Below are positions 22,401-36,127 of a stretch of DNA of 64,000 nt, one piece after another. Source of the stretch: Anisakis pegreffii (taxonomy: Eukaryota > Nematoda > Chromadorea > Rhabditida > Anisakidae); contig JAPYMA010002476.1 of the NCBI GenBank assembly GCA_035041965.1, positions 1 through 64,000 of the forward strand, given 5' to 3'. Below the pieces are notes generated by a model. It was not told the origin of the DNA and made no database searches. It worked only from the letters and a program-made list of their open reading frames with translations. Each line of letters opens with the position of its first letter. The stretch's first letter is position 1. The position numbers were made by a program, and so were the translations under genes.

Positions 22401-25311
22401 TCAGTAATGAAATTGACAATGTAAATTTTTTTCTGCGAAAAGAGTCGTTTGGGGCTGAATTCTCCGAAATTTTGATGACTCAAATCATGATTGGTCTGAT
22501 CGCAGACGTACTCGGAATGCCACTAGCGAGGCCGTGCAGAATGATGTTTGAATGTTACAGTACCAAAGCGTATGGATTATGTTGTTTGGTACGTTTATGG
22601 ATTGGATGTCATATTATGGACTCAATCAAATGGCACTTCAGCGCTATTGTTCGATGCCATCCTTGAAAAACGCTCGTATTGTCATGGCAATGACTGTGCC
22701 CGCGTTCACTCTTATTGGTTCGACTTTCCAAATGAATTATTTCATTAACGAGTCATTCCGACAGTGATCTGCGATTCAAATTAGTGCGTGCAGTTGCGAA
22801 CTTTGAACTGGTAGAATGCTCGATTTTCATGTGAGATCAGAATGAAAGCGTGAAATTATCGATGTTCTCACTCGTTTCGATCACCTTGCTAGTGCCTCCA
22901 ATATGTACGGGCTTTTGAACTTACCCAACTGGTAAGTTCAATTTAGTTTTTATTTTAATGTTATCCAACTTAAAGGCAATTGCGAGCGATCTTTCAGGAT
23001 GGATGTGCTGTTACATTGGTTTGCTGATGTTGACGTATTTTTCCGGATGTGATCCACTTCTCACCGGTGAAGTGTCTACGAAGGATGAAATGAACGTATT
23101 GATGGCCACTAGAATTCTAAGTGAGCATTCTTCAGCTAGTGAATGTCGTCTCATTTTATTGCATGTATTCCCGAAGCATTTGATTCTTGCAAATTTCAGG
23201 TTTCTTACCGGGATTTCAAGGCTTGTTTCTGTCATCGTTATTTTCATCGACGTTGAGTACAGTCTCCTCTGGGATGAACTCAATGACAGCCGTTATCTAT
23301 GAGGATTTCATCAAGGGTTCAACGCATAGAGCAATTAAAGACAGAAATTCGACTTGTGTGAATCGAATGATAACACTGGTCATTGGCATTCTAACGACGG
23401 CTCTTGCGTTTGCATGTCAAGTGCTCGGTGGAACATTCAATGTTCGTAATTTTTGAGTTGTTCGACAGTTTTTTGGAAAGTTTTTCAGGAACCGTTTCAG
23501 CATTGAGTTCTCAATTCATTTCGCAATTCAAAATATTTTCATCGCCTTGAAAAGTTTACAAGATGGTATTTGTGGCATTCTGGAAACCATTTGTTGAGCT
23601 ACTCACGTGTTGTTGTTAAGGCGGCTACCTCAACTCTGGGCGCAACGGCTGGTCCGTTAGCTGGTGTTTTCTGTCTTGGAATCTTCTTCCCGAAGGCCAA
23701 CAAATATGGCGCTTTCATTGGTTTAGGTAAGCTCAACTAGCTCTCCAATGATTTTCTTTTGAAACTCAATGAATTTTACAATTTTCATGCGTCTATTCGA
23801 AACGAATTTTATATTGCATATCATAGCGTCTCATACTGAAAGTGATCAGAGATAATGAACCAGATGAGATCAAATTGTTGATTCTAGTTACTGGCAATAC
23901 TATATTATGAATCAGTGAGCTTATCGAACATCATACTATGCTGCTATTTCAAAGACTTTTTGTGAAATGAATGTTTTCCAAGAGTTGTCGTTTTTTTTCC
24001 TAAAACTATCATTATTTCCTACGCATAAGGCAAATTCAATAAATCATAATACGCTTTCTTAAAGCGTGCTCAATACTGCTGACAGTGACATGCTCGACCT
24101 CATACAATATTGTAAGGCAATACGATGACTACATGTATCCGTTGCCAACTGAACGAAGGTGTGTCTAATCAAATGAACAATTTAATTTTCCAATTCATTC
24201 TGCAGATTCCTGACAATTTTTGAATTTTTCCTTTATGAACATTAAACAATGCAATATTTCTCAATCATGCGTTGTGTGCGATGAATTTCTACATTTGCTT
24301 GAGGTCACACTTGTTATCAGCCATTATAACCAGTCTATTGTTGATATTGAAGTTGAAACCGTTTTCGACAGCACTTCAACTGATTTCGACAGCAGTTTGA
24401 ATTGTTCTCCGCTTTGCTACATTGTCAAATTGGGTTCAATGTCTTTGGTGTACAAAGCGATTCGCGAAACGCAACGCAAATATGTTCATCTCATGTTATT
24501 TAAAGCGCAATCAACAACGACTCGTTAAAAAATCGCTCAGTTTCAGTCCTACATGTTCGAATCTTTCGATGTCGAAAAATCCATACTTGAACTTGAACAA
24601 CTCGGAAACATTCCACGATCGATCGAATCTTCATTTCGGTCGATCAGGCACGCTCATATTCTCTCAAGTGTCAGTGTTTTTATACGCTGCAATAGGTATG
24701 TACATCATCCCTTTATAAACTCAACAAATTACGCTCGTTTGCTGTCTTATAATTATGACCGTTTATATCTGAATAAATGAGAAAATTGCACAAATCCCGC
24801 TGAAAAGAACAACGTTGAGTTGCGCTCAAAGAGTCGAAAAGCCTCTCTCAAAGCGCTAAAAGAGTCTCGCGTTGAACAGTCATAAGTATCCTCAATCGTC
24901 TCGATTCTAACTCAGCACATCGGCAAACTTTTGTTTAGCATTTCAGTTAATTCCGATTCAGCTAAAATTCACTTTCTTTTCCAATATTTCCCGCAAAATT
25001 CTTTTATTCAAACAAAGTGCACCAGATCAATATTGATTACTGATCACTGATCGACTATTTCAACAAAAAAAACCGATTTATTTTATTGTTCCTTTATGTC
25101 GAGAAACGCAAACCAGTTTTCAGGTGTTTGTAGCGTTTTCGTGATTGGCGCCATCGCCAGTCTTCTGTTGCCCTATAACGCTGATCCGGCTAAGAGGCGG
25201 ATGGCATATGCCTGTACATATAAGGGTTTGAAAGTACCGTTTCGACGAGTGAATCGCTCGACCAACTACAAAGTTAATCTCGACCAAATAAAACCTCTCG
25301 ATAAAAGCTGA
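19489..25311 (+). CDS. SLC5-family sodium/solute symporter (SMVT/SMCT-like), 12 exons
   Basis: Members of this family couple inward Na+ flow to uptake of vitamins, monocarboxylates, iodide or sugars at the plasma membrane. Exons: 19489-19723, 20173-20261, 20691-20861, 21807-21939, 22157-22242, 22561-22717, 22998-23120, 23200-23441, 23621-23726, 24065-24158, 24547-24695, 25124-25311; they sum to 1773 nt, 590 aa, in phase with GT..AG introns. The N-terminal helix FVDIAVFTGFMLLSV is followed by FLLGNRKLPIVPVCLSLL and VSGIALLGQPAEVY (the G-x-P-[AS]-E-x-Y motif). GGIKAVIWTDALQ and SYYGLNQMALQRY are hallmark SSS-family strings, as is LSTVSSGMNSMTAVIYED. Exon 11 is an Asn/Ser-rich outer loop with possible N-glycosylation sites, before the last helix. 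The best resemblance is to SLC5A6/A8/A12-type carriers; the substrate cannot be inferred. Three acceptors are AAG rather than CAG (exons 3, 5 and 9). Confidence 0.93.
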
Positions 25312-25398
25312 GCCTTGTAAACACAGTGGTAATTGATTGAAAAGTGAAATGATTCAAGTGGATTAAAACTGAACTCGTTATCAATTCCGCACTACTCA

Positions 25399-25404
25399 AA
25401 TAAA
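25399..25404 (+). terminator. Poly(A) signal candidate of the SLC5 gene
   Basis: An AATAAA is found 88 bases after the symporter stop codon, a normal nematode 3' UTR distance. Confidence 0.6.
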
Positions 25405-28400
25405 ATGTGATGTATCGATGAGTTTTTGTTGTTGATGAGAAACTTCACTTATTTACGTGGCTATCTTATCGCGACTTAAAGATGATGGAATGAACAAGTT
25501 TTTGATGTGTTATTCTCTCAAATATCACCTCAACAGTAGAATTATCAGGTGATTCTATTAGTATTTGTTGATCCGCATACACTCGAAACACTTCATTTTC
25601 ATTTAGTCTCCATCATTTCCTCTTCATAATAATAACAATAATAATAAGGTCTACATTATCATCTGTTTTTCGCATGTGTATCATTTGTTATAGTCGATCA
25701 GTTGGCTTGCCTCGAGCAAACAAAACTGAATCGAAAAAGATGTCCGAAAGTATCGCAACTTACTTTTGAAGATAGGTAACTGAACGCATTCATCATCATC
25801 ATTTTTATCAGTACTTTATTGACGTCTTCTGACGAAATCAATGACTGTAAAAAACAAAACAGTTACAACAGTGGAAGAAGAAGAAGAACTTCATCGCCTC
25901 TATGTTTTGTTTTTGTCATATTACAGCGCAAAAACATATTTCTCAAATCCCTTTCCACTAACGAAACGAAGCATTGAAGTGTGTCGGAACGGTCTTCTTA
26001 TGCCAGTCTTCTTCGAGCAAATACGAGATGACTGCTGTTGTTTTGAGAGAGCGCATAAGAGATGTTTTTGATGAAGCTAACGACAACTGAGACTTGTGAT
26101 GAGTATGCGTGCGACATGATCTGATTGTGAGACTGAATTACCAATCGCATGTAAATATCTCTTGAAAGGTAATTTTTATCATCATGTACACAATGAATTT
26201 GAACTTGTTTAATTGAAAACTTCTATTTGATGATGTTTGTGCTTGCATATTGTAAATAAAGTGGTCTTGCTGCTACGGCTGAAAAACGTTGCAGTGTATT
26301 ATGTGAATGTTTGTTGTTTGTTGTTAAATGGTTATTCGTTGAATTGTTACAGTTCGTTCATTTGACATTTCTTTAATAACATCATCTTAATCACTCTCTT
26401 CATTGTTTACAATCAATAAAACAATCTTTCATTCCACTTTCATCTTTCCTTTCTCATAATAGATCTTATCAACCCGGGATCATCGATATTCTTATTGAAA
26501 GCCATTTTGCTGTGTTTCATTCCAACCATCCAGCACAGTTCCCTGAGCACTTTCACGAGAATCTGCTGTGTTATTTCACGAAAATATGCATATTCCGGTA
26601 GCCAGCCAATGAATCACGGAGATGGTTGATGGTTGTTTGGAGCAGCACATTGGGGGTGGGTGATCCATTGTCTGCACCAAGATTCAAGGAATTCTAGAAA
26701 CTAATTGTAAGTGGAATCCCAATGAGAGTCTAGAAAGGATCGCTTCATGAGTCAGATAAAACAAGCCTTTCTATGAGGCAAACGATGATGAATTGTTCCA
26801 ATTTGTGGATTCAACAAAATCCTCAAAACATGTCACAATTAAAATTGAGTGAACACATCAGCTTCACTCAGTGAAATACTAGCGTATGTTAGCCGATGGC
26901 ATACAAATGATCAATTGCACAAGGGATGAGTCAGAAAAAAAAAGGAAGGTTCGTTGCTTCTTTTCTAATGAATAATCAATAATAGTCGGTATATATCTCG
27001 TTCATTCATCTTAATTATCTGTTCGTGTGCGGAATACAATTTTCAACTAATACTATTTTCAATGCTCACGAATCGACGAGTCCTCTCCACTAAAAGCACT
27101 TCTTACTCTAGATAAGCTAAAGTGCCGCCCATATCTATCGCATTTTCAGAATTTATTCCTCTTCGAATCGCATACTTATGATTACCAATTGGGATCGTGT
27201 TTGTTATCGTTAAAAGTGCTGTTTAGATGTATCAAATCATTGAATGTATTGCGTCAACTTACAGGAAGATCGCAAATCGCATGTGGATCCACTCAAAAGC
27301 TTTGCTTGTATTGAATTAACATTAGTGATAATATCTACTAACTATTTGGTTCGTGTGAGGGAAATTGTGTCCATGTCGTTCGCTATTGCCGTCCATGTCC
27401 AACCTCATTGATTGCACTGAGACATTCATACTGCTGCAATGAATTTTGCTCCCTCGGGTAAAACGCGTATTGTTCATAGGATAATTTACTCATGGGCATG
27501 TTCTCTTTGCAAACAATTCGCAACGCAGCAAATCTCGTTGTCAGCGAAAGTCAGCGAAATGAATACGTTTCCATTCCATTCATATAATCGCTCGATTTCT
27601 GGAATCATCGGTATTGTTGCTGTATTTGAGCGCGCGCCTTCTAGGAATTTAGTTTCAGAATTAGGAATTAAGTCATATTTTGATGGTTATCCTAAAATTA
27701 TTGCCCGATGATCAAAATTATAAGAAACGAGTTGCCGTCATGTTTTGATGACATGATCTAGTAGACAGACGACGTTCGTCGCCCACTAAATAGGTTTGTA
27801 TCTTACAAGATTGTTATTTTTTGTGCTGTTTATTGAGAGTTGTTTGGATTAGTAACGAAAAGGCCATTAGTCTGAGTGAATTATTTCAGGAATTGATTCT
27901 CGTTCAAGTCCCCTTCAACCAAAACATGTGCTGTTTTTCTTACAGCTTTAAGCTGCAGAGTTCAATCGTGTACAACATCTGTACACTGCAAACATCGCTC
28001 GTGCAATCGTTTATTATCACTAAATCACGGCTTGTTCAACTTGTCATCGAAAGTACATCCTTTACAAATAGCAGTTCACAAATCCCCGTATTCCTCGGCT
28101 TGTCTGGACAAATGGAAAATCTGCAAGTGTTCAACAATATTTTTGAAGTTAAACAGCGTTTAAGCACTTGAACACATCAGTGGTATTTTCGATCTGATTC
28201 TCTCTGAGTAGTAGTAATTAACATCTTCAATTAACAATCAATCAATAAAGTGCAAATTTTTATAGTACGATTGTTGTGAATATAATGATTAGAAGAGGCA
28301 TGCCAGAGGGCATCCATCTCTTTTATGTGAGCAGATTTTCGTATGACTCAATGATTTGCCAAATGATCGATTTTCGATGAATTTAAACAGTTTCAGTTTA

Positions 28401-29354
28401 CGGATTTGCTAATTCAGAGATATTCGCACGTTTATGAGATTTGATAGTTTTTGCTTTATTTGCTGTATTTTTGATGTCTTTTCACTGCAATACCCTTCGG
28501 TATGTGTTGAATTCTGTAAAAATTCAACGTTTTCCCAGCGTGCTTTTGAGTAATTCTTCAGGATATTGCTTTTTTTTTCATCTGAGGAATTTTTGATAGG
28601 TACTGAAAGGCACCATTTCCCAAGCAAAAGGGATTGAAAACAAATGATTCTTATTCTGAAGTATTGAGCCAGAATCTTGTTCAAAAACAGTTTTCAACAT
28701 GGTCTCGGCATTCTCCTTTCTCATCGCGTATTGAGCAGTTTCGACGGCACTAGTCCACTGCATATATCAGCTGCTCGCTTCCATGTAAAAGTGCAATTTG
28801 TGTGGATTTATCGGCAACGATACCAAAGACTGATGAATGCAGCTCTCATTGATGAAATTATTAACTAATCTGTTCAAGATTCTCAGTCATCACATTATTT
28901 GGGTCTGTTTCGAGTAGCGGCCAATCGCTCTCGTTTATTCTCACTTCAGCAGTGTATAATCTTCAAAGCAATCGCTCGTCAATCGCGAACGAACCAGATT
29001 GACATTGTGTGAAAAATTAATTAACTCTGCCGAAGATTTGTTGCTTTTTTTTCGGCGAAGTGGCATTGGTGCAGCAGAAACAGATTACAAATGTTCGAAG
29101 TGTAATACGCGTTCAATAGAGTTTCACTGAACGAATGAGTAGTGCTTTTCGATGATATTCAGCTACTTTCGTTTGCCGATGTATTCCATCAAATCGTGCA
29201 AAAATATCGTATTGACTTTCATAATCAACTTTATTTTCGTTTCACTGCATACTTCAAATTCGTTCATATTGCTTTGTTGACCTCATTAAGTTTTTGCGTA
29301 AATCTTTTCATCATGACTCATCTTAAGCACATAAACAAATAATCCATCCCCTTA

Positions 29355-29423
29355 ACAAATAAACAGTTTATCAAATAACAAATAAACAGTTTATCAAATG
29401 ACAAATAAATAGTTTATCAACTG
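29355..29423 (+). repeat. 23-bp tandem repeat, 3 copies
   Basis: Three head-to-tail units of ACAAATAAACAGTTTATCAA plus three bases. Units 1 and 2 differ only in the final base; the third has two more changes (AAATAG for AAACAG, and CTG at the end). Each unit contains the partial palindrome AAACAGTTT. Confidence 0.9.
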
Positions 29424-30448
29424 CATCTTCCTCCTGTTAACTGAGCGAATGTGATATCACGTTGAAGTATTTATCAGAAGATCTCCAAAACAGATCGCTC
29501 GCGTAATTTTGCTACCTCCGTAGCAGTTTTGACTAATCAATTAATTAATCTCAAATGCATTCACACCTGATGATGCGTAAAGTTTACTTGATCATGTCGT
29601 ATTTCTGGCCTTACCCATATAAAGTCATTCACGTCTCCAAGATCACTTGATGGGCAGCCTCAGGCACCTCTTCATTTTTTTGACATTCCATTACGTTTTT
29701 CATGTCGACCAACGACATTGCGTATTTGGATCTACTTTAACTCATGCTTCAGTAGACAAGCTGAAAACTCAATTCGTTCGACGAGTCTTAAAAAATTGCG
29801 GTGCGGTTCCCAAATTCTGGGATCTTTCATATTTCTTCAGCACAAGATCTGCAGTTATTCGATGTTCGTTTCCTATAAATTGCCAGCAATTTAACTTCTA
29901 CTCAAGAGAACTAGCTCGATGATCATTTGTCGATTATTATTGCATCTTTCTTACTCAAATCAATTTCCGTTGAAAATTTTCATGTTCTCATATGTTGTTA
30001 GTTGATTAACGATGCTCATGTTTGTTATTCATTATTATTGCGAAAGCAATTGGTCATCTGCGATTTCAGACTATATCAGATGTTAGCACTGGAATTCACT
30101 ACGAGATAGAATTAATTTTCTATGAGCATTTCTTTTCACTATTCTCTACATATGCCAACAACTGTGCTGGTGATTTTTTCCGAATTTCCAATGTTAATGA
30201 AAAATTAGAAACGTAATAAAATCAAAACATTTCTTAGCAAAAGCTTGCTATCGCAATTGCAAAGGGTGTACGAATGCTCCATCATCAGTGTGTATGCCTC
30301 ATCAAATTGATTTTGTCTCATTGAAAAATGCAATGGAGAGCTTGCGATTAGTCTGCAATTAATGAAATTTTCAGCAATAATTTGTTTTGCATTCAAAAAC
30401 ACATACACATACACGCATCTGTGCGGTCGTACAAAGGATTCGAGCCAA

Positions 30449-30449
<1 letters not shown>

Positions 30450-30486
<37 letters not shown>
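30450..30486 (+). repeat. (ATT)n microsatellite
   Basis: About 12 uninterrupted ATT triplets. They create artificial poly-Ile, poly-Asn and poly-Leu frames on both strands. Confidence 0.95.
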
Positions 30487-31829
30487 GTGCAAGAATTTTT
30501 TTTTGTTTACTAATTTCCCATTCCGTTTTTCTCATCGCCATTCCAGTTCGCTGTTTTCCGCTCACTTTCATTCATTGCCTCATTAAAGACGGTGGAAAAA
30601 TTCGATAATGAATAATGGTCAAAGAATGTCAAATGTCGTAATCACTATAAATCATTTACCACTTATCGCTAGTAATAAATCATTTAATTTGATAAAACAA
30701 AAACGCGAATCAATGGAATGCCATGCCACATTGTCCGTAAGGAATTTCAGTAATCTCGAAAGAAAAGAGCAACTGAATTCATTACAGCTGAACTTGATCG
30801 AGAGAGATCAGAAGGGGAATGCGAATGAGTATGATGAAATGAATAGGTTGAATTTAATCTGTTTGTTTGTTGTACCCTTAAGCGTTTCTTACATCAAATG
30901 ATCACAAGAGAGCACATCCATCAATAATGCCAATGAGAAGGACACCACTGTGTAATCCACGTGTATTCAAACAATTGAAAGGCATTTCCAAACTACGACT
31001 CGAATCACTAGGATAAAAGAAAATTCAAAGCACAAAATACAGTTTATTTCTTTCCCACATTCATTTTGCTTCATTAACTCGAACGAGGAAATTCGTTTGC
31101 CGAGCATTCGCCACTTTCGAAAATCACTGATCGGAAAAAAGTTACGGAAATTTGCGTTGAACGGAAACGAGGCTCGCTTCTTTCGAATCATCGCCATTTG
31201 ACAACACGTGTTCTGTGATCGCTGATGTCACATCATTTGCAAATCTTGACTGATTGCTCTTTCATGGAAATCCTTCAATTTTCAACACATGCACCATAGT
31301 ACGTGTGTTTTACACTTTTACATACCGCATTTTTCAACGTCGTTCCTTCATGCTATAACAGAGCAATATTGTCAGTTGACATGAAGCAACTGTCTCAACA
31401 AAATGTCCAATATTTCCTTTGTTATTGAGAATTTCGTTGATAGTATCAACAAGCAATTTTCATTAACACCTGTCTGTGGTCGCTTTGAGTGTCTCTCTTC
31501 GAAAATTGTGTGCTGATTTCAATTGGAGAAGCGGAATGTGGATCATTGCCGTTGAGTTGTTGTTCGGCAATGTTCTGAATCGCTTGAATTTGTTTGATGT
31601 GATCTTTAGACAAGACTTCATGAGAAATTTCGTTTCATGCTTGAAAACGAACCAAATAATTAGAAGAATGTAACTAATCACTAGATTCTGTTCGTTCAAT
31701 GATTATAACGTCACTGATATCATTGGTTTTCGATGCTGATTGATGGCGTACTTCTCTTGTTTGCCAATATGCGAAAAAGAAACACCATTTTCAATTGCCA
31801 AAACAAATTTTGATCATTTGAGTTGCTGG

Positions 31830-32041
31830 ATGGAATAATAACAATGTTGATAACAAACAAACTGATAGAATAATAATCATAATAATGATAGAATAATAAT
31901 AATAATGATAGAATAGAAACTGATAGAATAATAAGAATAATCTTATTAATAATGATAATAATAACGACAGTGATAATAATAATAACAATAATAATAATGA
32001 TGATAATAACGATAGTGATAACAATAATAATAATAATAACA
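31830..32041 (+). repeat. Complex AAT/GAT-rich minisatellite
   Basis: About 210 bases composed of AATAAT, GATAAT and GATAGAATAAT blocks, including two close copies of an AATGATAGAATAATAAT-type unit near 31880-31910 and a GATAATAACGATAGTGATAA block near 32000. The Leu/Ser-rich open frame on the other strand is an artefact of the repeat. Confidence 0.85.
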
Positions 32042-33430
32042 AATTGAACGACGCTGCTGATAATGTAGACGATCAGTTTTTTAAATCCATTTTCCAGTGG
32101 TTTTTAATCCGTCTCGCAAAAGCCATCAATTGAACAGTTGTTGTAATGATGATGAGGACGATCAGAGTGGAAATAAACGAATGAGCGGTGTCTGGCAGCA
32201 GCAGCAGCCATGTAGCTCGTTTCAATTTCATTCCATGCATTACATTGCGGCATAGCAATAAAACATCGCGATGCAATTTTTCAGCTCTCGTTGAAAATCT
32301 CGTAAAAAATTATTGATTGCTGCTTCTGTAGTTGCTGCTTCATTACCCCTCTTCGAATCTCCTCCAACTGTCAACACTCTGTCCTGGGGTCAAAAACTGA
32401 TTTATTTTTTCGTTTGTAGAGCATTCCGTCGTTCCTGGAATCTAAACAGTTTCAAATCGGTTGAGCTTGCATGCTTCAGAAACGACAAAAATGCTTCTTA
32501 CATTTGAGGTTATACGGTTTCGAACGTTATACGGTGAAATTTTCGAAAGAGTTGCGCGAAACATCACTTGAACCGAAAAGGTTTATCGATGGTGATGCTC
32601 TGAAAATGGGATAATGTTTAGTGATGGCTCGTTGAGAGAATGCTCGAACTGGGTGATAAGGAATCAACTGCGCAGTTAATCAGTTCCATACAGCTTCTTC
32701 ATTACCCTCCACATAAGCACCAGCACGCCATGAAACTCGTTGTCGACGGGTTCTCTCAAATCACTTCAACCACCAAATTAACCCACGGAAGAGTGACGTC
32801 AATATTTTCACTTAACTATCAACAATTCTCACATTTTATAGTTCATCGTCATCATCATCAAACCGGTTGAGCCGCCAACTCTGATGTAAACTTCCTCTTC
32901 TAAAGAGCACGCTTTCTGTTGGTTAGCTCCAATCAGTTGATGATATTCTCATTGCCTATCCCTAATTCATGAACCCACTTAATGAAATCAATATTTTATC
33001 AGTTGTTCGCATGATTTGCTAAGCGGTTATGTTTAGTTGGCTGAACGTTTTGGGTGACTTCAATTAGGACTGTTGAATTATTCATTAGAATTAGCAATGT
33101 GATATAATGTCGTCGATCCAATTTTTGATTAACTCTCCGAGTGCCGTCCTTTCCAATGTTTTGAAACTTCTAACGCTAGTCGCCACGGACGATTGGTTCT
33201 ATCCAAAATAGTTTACGAATGGTTGTATCATTTCGATGCTTCACTAGTAATGCTGAAGGCACGTATGCGTTTGGCTATGAACGCTCATCGATAACTGTGA
33301 GCAATAATGATCTTTCAGGATCTCATTCAACATTTCATCAGATTCAATCGCTCATCATCGTAATCGTTATCTTTTGAGACGGGTTCCCTTTTCGATGGAG
33401 GAGTTGTGTTTGGCTACAGGAAGCTGATCG

Positions 33431-36127
33431 ATGGCAGTCCGTTATTTGAACGCTTCTTGGATCAAAATCTCTGTGCTATCAGAACGAGCAATCTATCTTC
33501 TAGTCATCATTCTGCAAGCAATTCTTATCACTCAAGCTGCATCAAATCGCCACCAACGACAACAACAACAACAACAACAACAACAATCTCAAATGAGCAA
33601 TCTTTGTGGTCCCGAACGGATAACACTAAGCGCTCATAATCCTGAATATATGTTCGCTTTTCCAGACGAACGATACACACAGGAGCATAGCACAAACCTA
33701 GTTCGCTTAGAATTCTCAAAAGATAGCAATATTAACAACGACAACACTAACATTAATAATAAAAATAACAATAATACTAGTCAAATCGAAGCAAACTTCA
33801 AAAACGATTCAGTCGTTGATGTTTCATCGCCTACTATCGATCAGACTCATCCATACAGGTATGTCACTCTACAGTATGTTTCATAAATAGTTTCGTCTAT
33901 GAGCAATCAAACTTTCTTGCCGAGGAGATTTTCACTTTGTATTTATGTAGATCCGATCACAATGCTGGATGTTGTCTTAGTAGTCTTAAGTCATCGCCGA
34001 TGTTGTCTAACTTCTATCGTCAGGCATTTTGCTGACCACTCACCAAGATGACGCATGCGATAATCTCTGACTAACAGATTTGTCTCAGTCAGCTTAATCC
34101 ATCGACTATAACTAACTTCGGTTCATCTGAATTAGTGTTGCTTCTGTTCCACACCTTTGACAAACGTCCTCTTCTTTTCTGTTCCGTTCTCTGGCTGTTC
34201 TGTTCTAGGTGTCCTTTTTTTGGAATCGTTCTGTTCTGTTCTACTCCACCCTTCAGTTGTTCTCTTCTCCAATTCATATTCTGAAAGTCGCGCTATTCCG
34301 TCCTATTCCACGTCACAAATTTCAACAATGTTCTGTTCTGTCATTCGGATTGTTCTCTTCTGTTTCCGCATCCCAAAATTTTAAACTGTTCTGTTCGCGC
34401 ATCTCTTTTTTTTGATCTGTCATATTCTTGGGAACAGAGCAAAAATAGAAGAGGAACGAAACAGCTTGACTGGAATATAAACATCACTGATCCGAAGAGA
34501 GTTCATTCGCATTGAATTTTCGTAGTTTCACGTGAGTCCAATTAATTGCCTTTCTTAAACCAAATTCATCATATTTGTTCAATCAGTCATTCATCATGCG
34601 ATGGATGTTTTCATTGGAACTGACATTCACAGTTACGTACTGAGCGAATGTTTTTGTGCAATATATTTTGCTCATGGAAACGCTTTATTGCCAAATTATT
34701 GCCATTTGATAGGTCGGAAAATTGCCACAGTACCATCTCGCTAATGAGATCGGTTTCCAATCAGCATGCTCTCCCAATAAGCTCCGAGAACATTTCATGA
34801 TTCTTGAGTTCATATTGCAAGACATTCGCTTAATTTGTGGGAATGCTGATCGTGAATGTTTCCTATGAATCGGACGTGAAAAATAGGGAAAATATTATCA
34901 CTGACGTAAGATAAGACATTTCCATCTCCTCATTTACTGTTGACGAGTTGCTAGCTGATACTTCGAATGAGTGAGATTTGATTAAATGATAACATCATTA
35001 TGTTAATGATGTGCTCCTAATGTATTCTTTAAAGACGCTCTGATTCAGATGATGAATGTTATCGCTATGTTACCGTTATTACTCTTTTTTTTTTGGTTAC
35101 ACGCTTCAGCTGAACGCAAGCAACTTTTTTGAAATTCTCACCTCAGTCTAAAGCTTAGCCCAGACTAAAGTCTGCCTACATCTCTTCGAAGAATGCCTGA
35201 AGTATATTCGCATTTCATCGCAGAACAGTTTGTTTACGAAACAATTCGATAGACTAGAACTGAGATGGAAAACGTAATGGAAGCAATTAAAATGCTAAAA
35301 ATTTGATGGAACACTATCATTAGATTGTTGAAAATTGAGTCATTTTTCTCGGTAACGTTTTATTCGTCAAACCACCGCCATCTGAAGTATGTAACAGTCG
35401 TGCTAATGTCATGACATTAAACTTGATATCGCGCAGTGATCGAAAACCGAAGTTTTTCAACGTCACATGGCGCACTTCTGATATGAGTCTTTTTCAGTGT
35501 CTTGAACACATTAATAATAGTACAAAACTGGTTCAGAATTTTGCCAGTGCAATGGAAAAGTACGTTGTGATGATGAAAAAAGTAATGTGGTAAACAATTT
35601 TTTGAGGTGTCGTTGGGTGATTACAACGGACTCGAATCATGCAATTACGGCGATTTTTGAGTTCACTTCAAGCCAAACAACATCGTATTGGTTGAGTGCA
35701 GAGGATGATTTCGGCTTCATCGATAAGTTAGTTTTTCGTTAATTGATAACACTGTATAGCAGGAAAAATTACGCAAGAATGGGAAGGTCGTTTTCCGAGA
35801 CAGTTTCGTATGTAGAATTCAAAAATAAACTTCTTAGGTCGTCATTCACCGTTAAAAAAATTACACTTATGATCTGGAAAACGACGAAAAGCTTGAATTC
35901 TACTGCCTGGAAAAATCGACTGTTCATTCTCGCATTCTCGCACAATTTGAAGAATGTGGTGTCTAAATGCGATGTAAATCCGGAAAGGCGTGGGTAATTT
36001 TGTGACCCTTCCTTATATGTGGACGGGATTGTTCAGTTGTTTGCAAGAAAGCTTGGCACGTGAATTTCAATTCGTCAACTCGCATGTTCAATTATTTTTC
36101 GTTGACAACCAGCGCGTGCTCGAGAAT
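33431..36127 (+). CDS. Predicted CUB-like single-pass receptor, N-terminal part (signal peptide, poly-Q, CUB-like domain)
   Basis: I do not recognise an ortholog. Exon 1 (33431-33858) starts MAVRYLNAS and has a hydrophobic signal sequence, AIYLLVIILQAILITQA. A CAA-repeat poly-Gln run and then NLCGPE follow, with an Asn-rich stretch before the donor. Phase-matched candidates follow at 35437-35559 (sequons NVTW and NNST), 35607-35726, 35763-35993 and 36037-36127. The third exon reads EKCRWVITTDSNHAITAIFEF, like the C-x-W-x-I...I-x-x-x-F-x-F core of CUB domains. The last reads SHVQLFFVDNQRVLEN, like a CUB C-terminal strand. Introns 2-4 would be only 47, 36 and 43 nt, far shorter than others in the window, which weakens the model. 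Further short exons may lie at 36219-36281, 36313-36378 and 36419-36453. It probably joins the part at 41.3-42.9 kb. Confidence 0.4.
33559..33590 (+). repeat. CAA repeat encoding poly-Gln
   Basis: A CAA run with one CGA interruption, in frame within the first exon of the putative receptor, just after the signal peptide. It gives about ten Gln. The same strand also reads as poly-Thr or poly-Asn in the other frames. Confidence 0.85.
34144..34489 (+). repeat. TTCTG/TGTTC-rich dispersed repeat, copy 1
   Basis: About 290 bases with many TTCTGTTC words and variants, followed by a non-repetitive tail: AACAGCTTGACTGGAA, then ACATCACTG. The tail recurs in the copy at 38386-38615, so this is a defined dispersed element and not only a microsatellite. 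It lies in the long first intron of the putative receptor gene. It matches no TE family I know. Confidence 0.6.

Larger units (their letters stand above)
25405..33430. other. Intergenic region, 8 kb, no securely supported gene
   Basis: The region is AT-rich with many simple repeats. Open frames that looked partly coding but lack a complete model are 27821-28171 (+, 116 aa, with a CTTACAG acceptor inside), 30608-30901 (+, 97 aa), 30967-31197 (-, basic) and 32073-32276 (-, a possible single membrane helix followed by a basic tail). None resembles a family I know, and none has matched flanking exons, so they are not annotated as genes. The last few hundred bases should contain the promoter of the gene starting at 33431. 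Confidence 0.45.

Noticed and set aside
22843..22932. Apparent exon ending CCAACTG with a strong GTAAGT donor inside the SLC5 gene
   Set aside because: Including it would put a hydrophilic insert into a membrane helix. Direct joining of 22717 to 22998 is in phase and restores the family helix before CDP.
30205..30608. Several overlapping frames with poly-Ile, poly-Asn or poly-Leu
   Set aside because: All are products of the (ATT)n microsatellite read in different frames.
31791..32042. Leu/Ser-rich open frame on the minus strand
   Set aside because: It is a translation of the AAT/GAT minisatellite.
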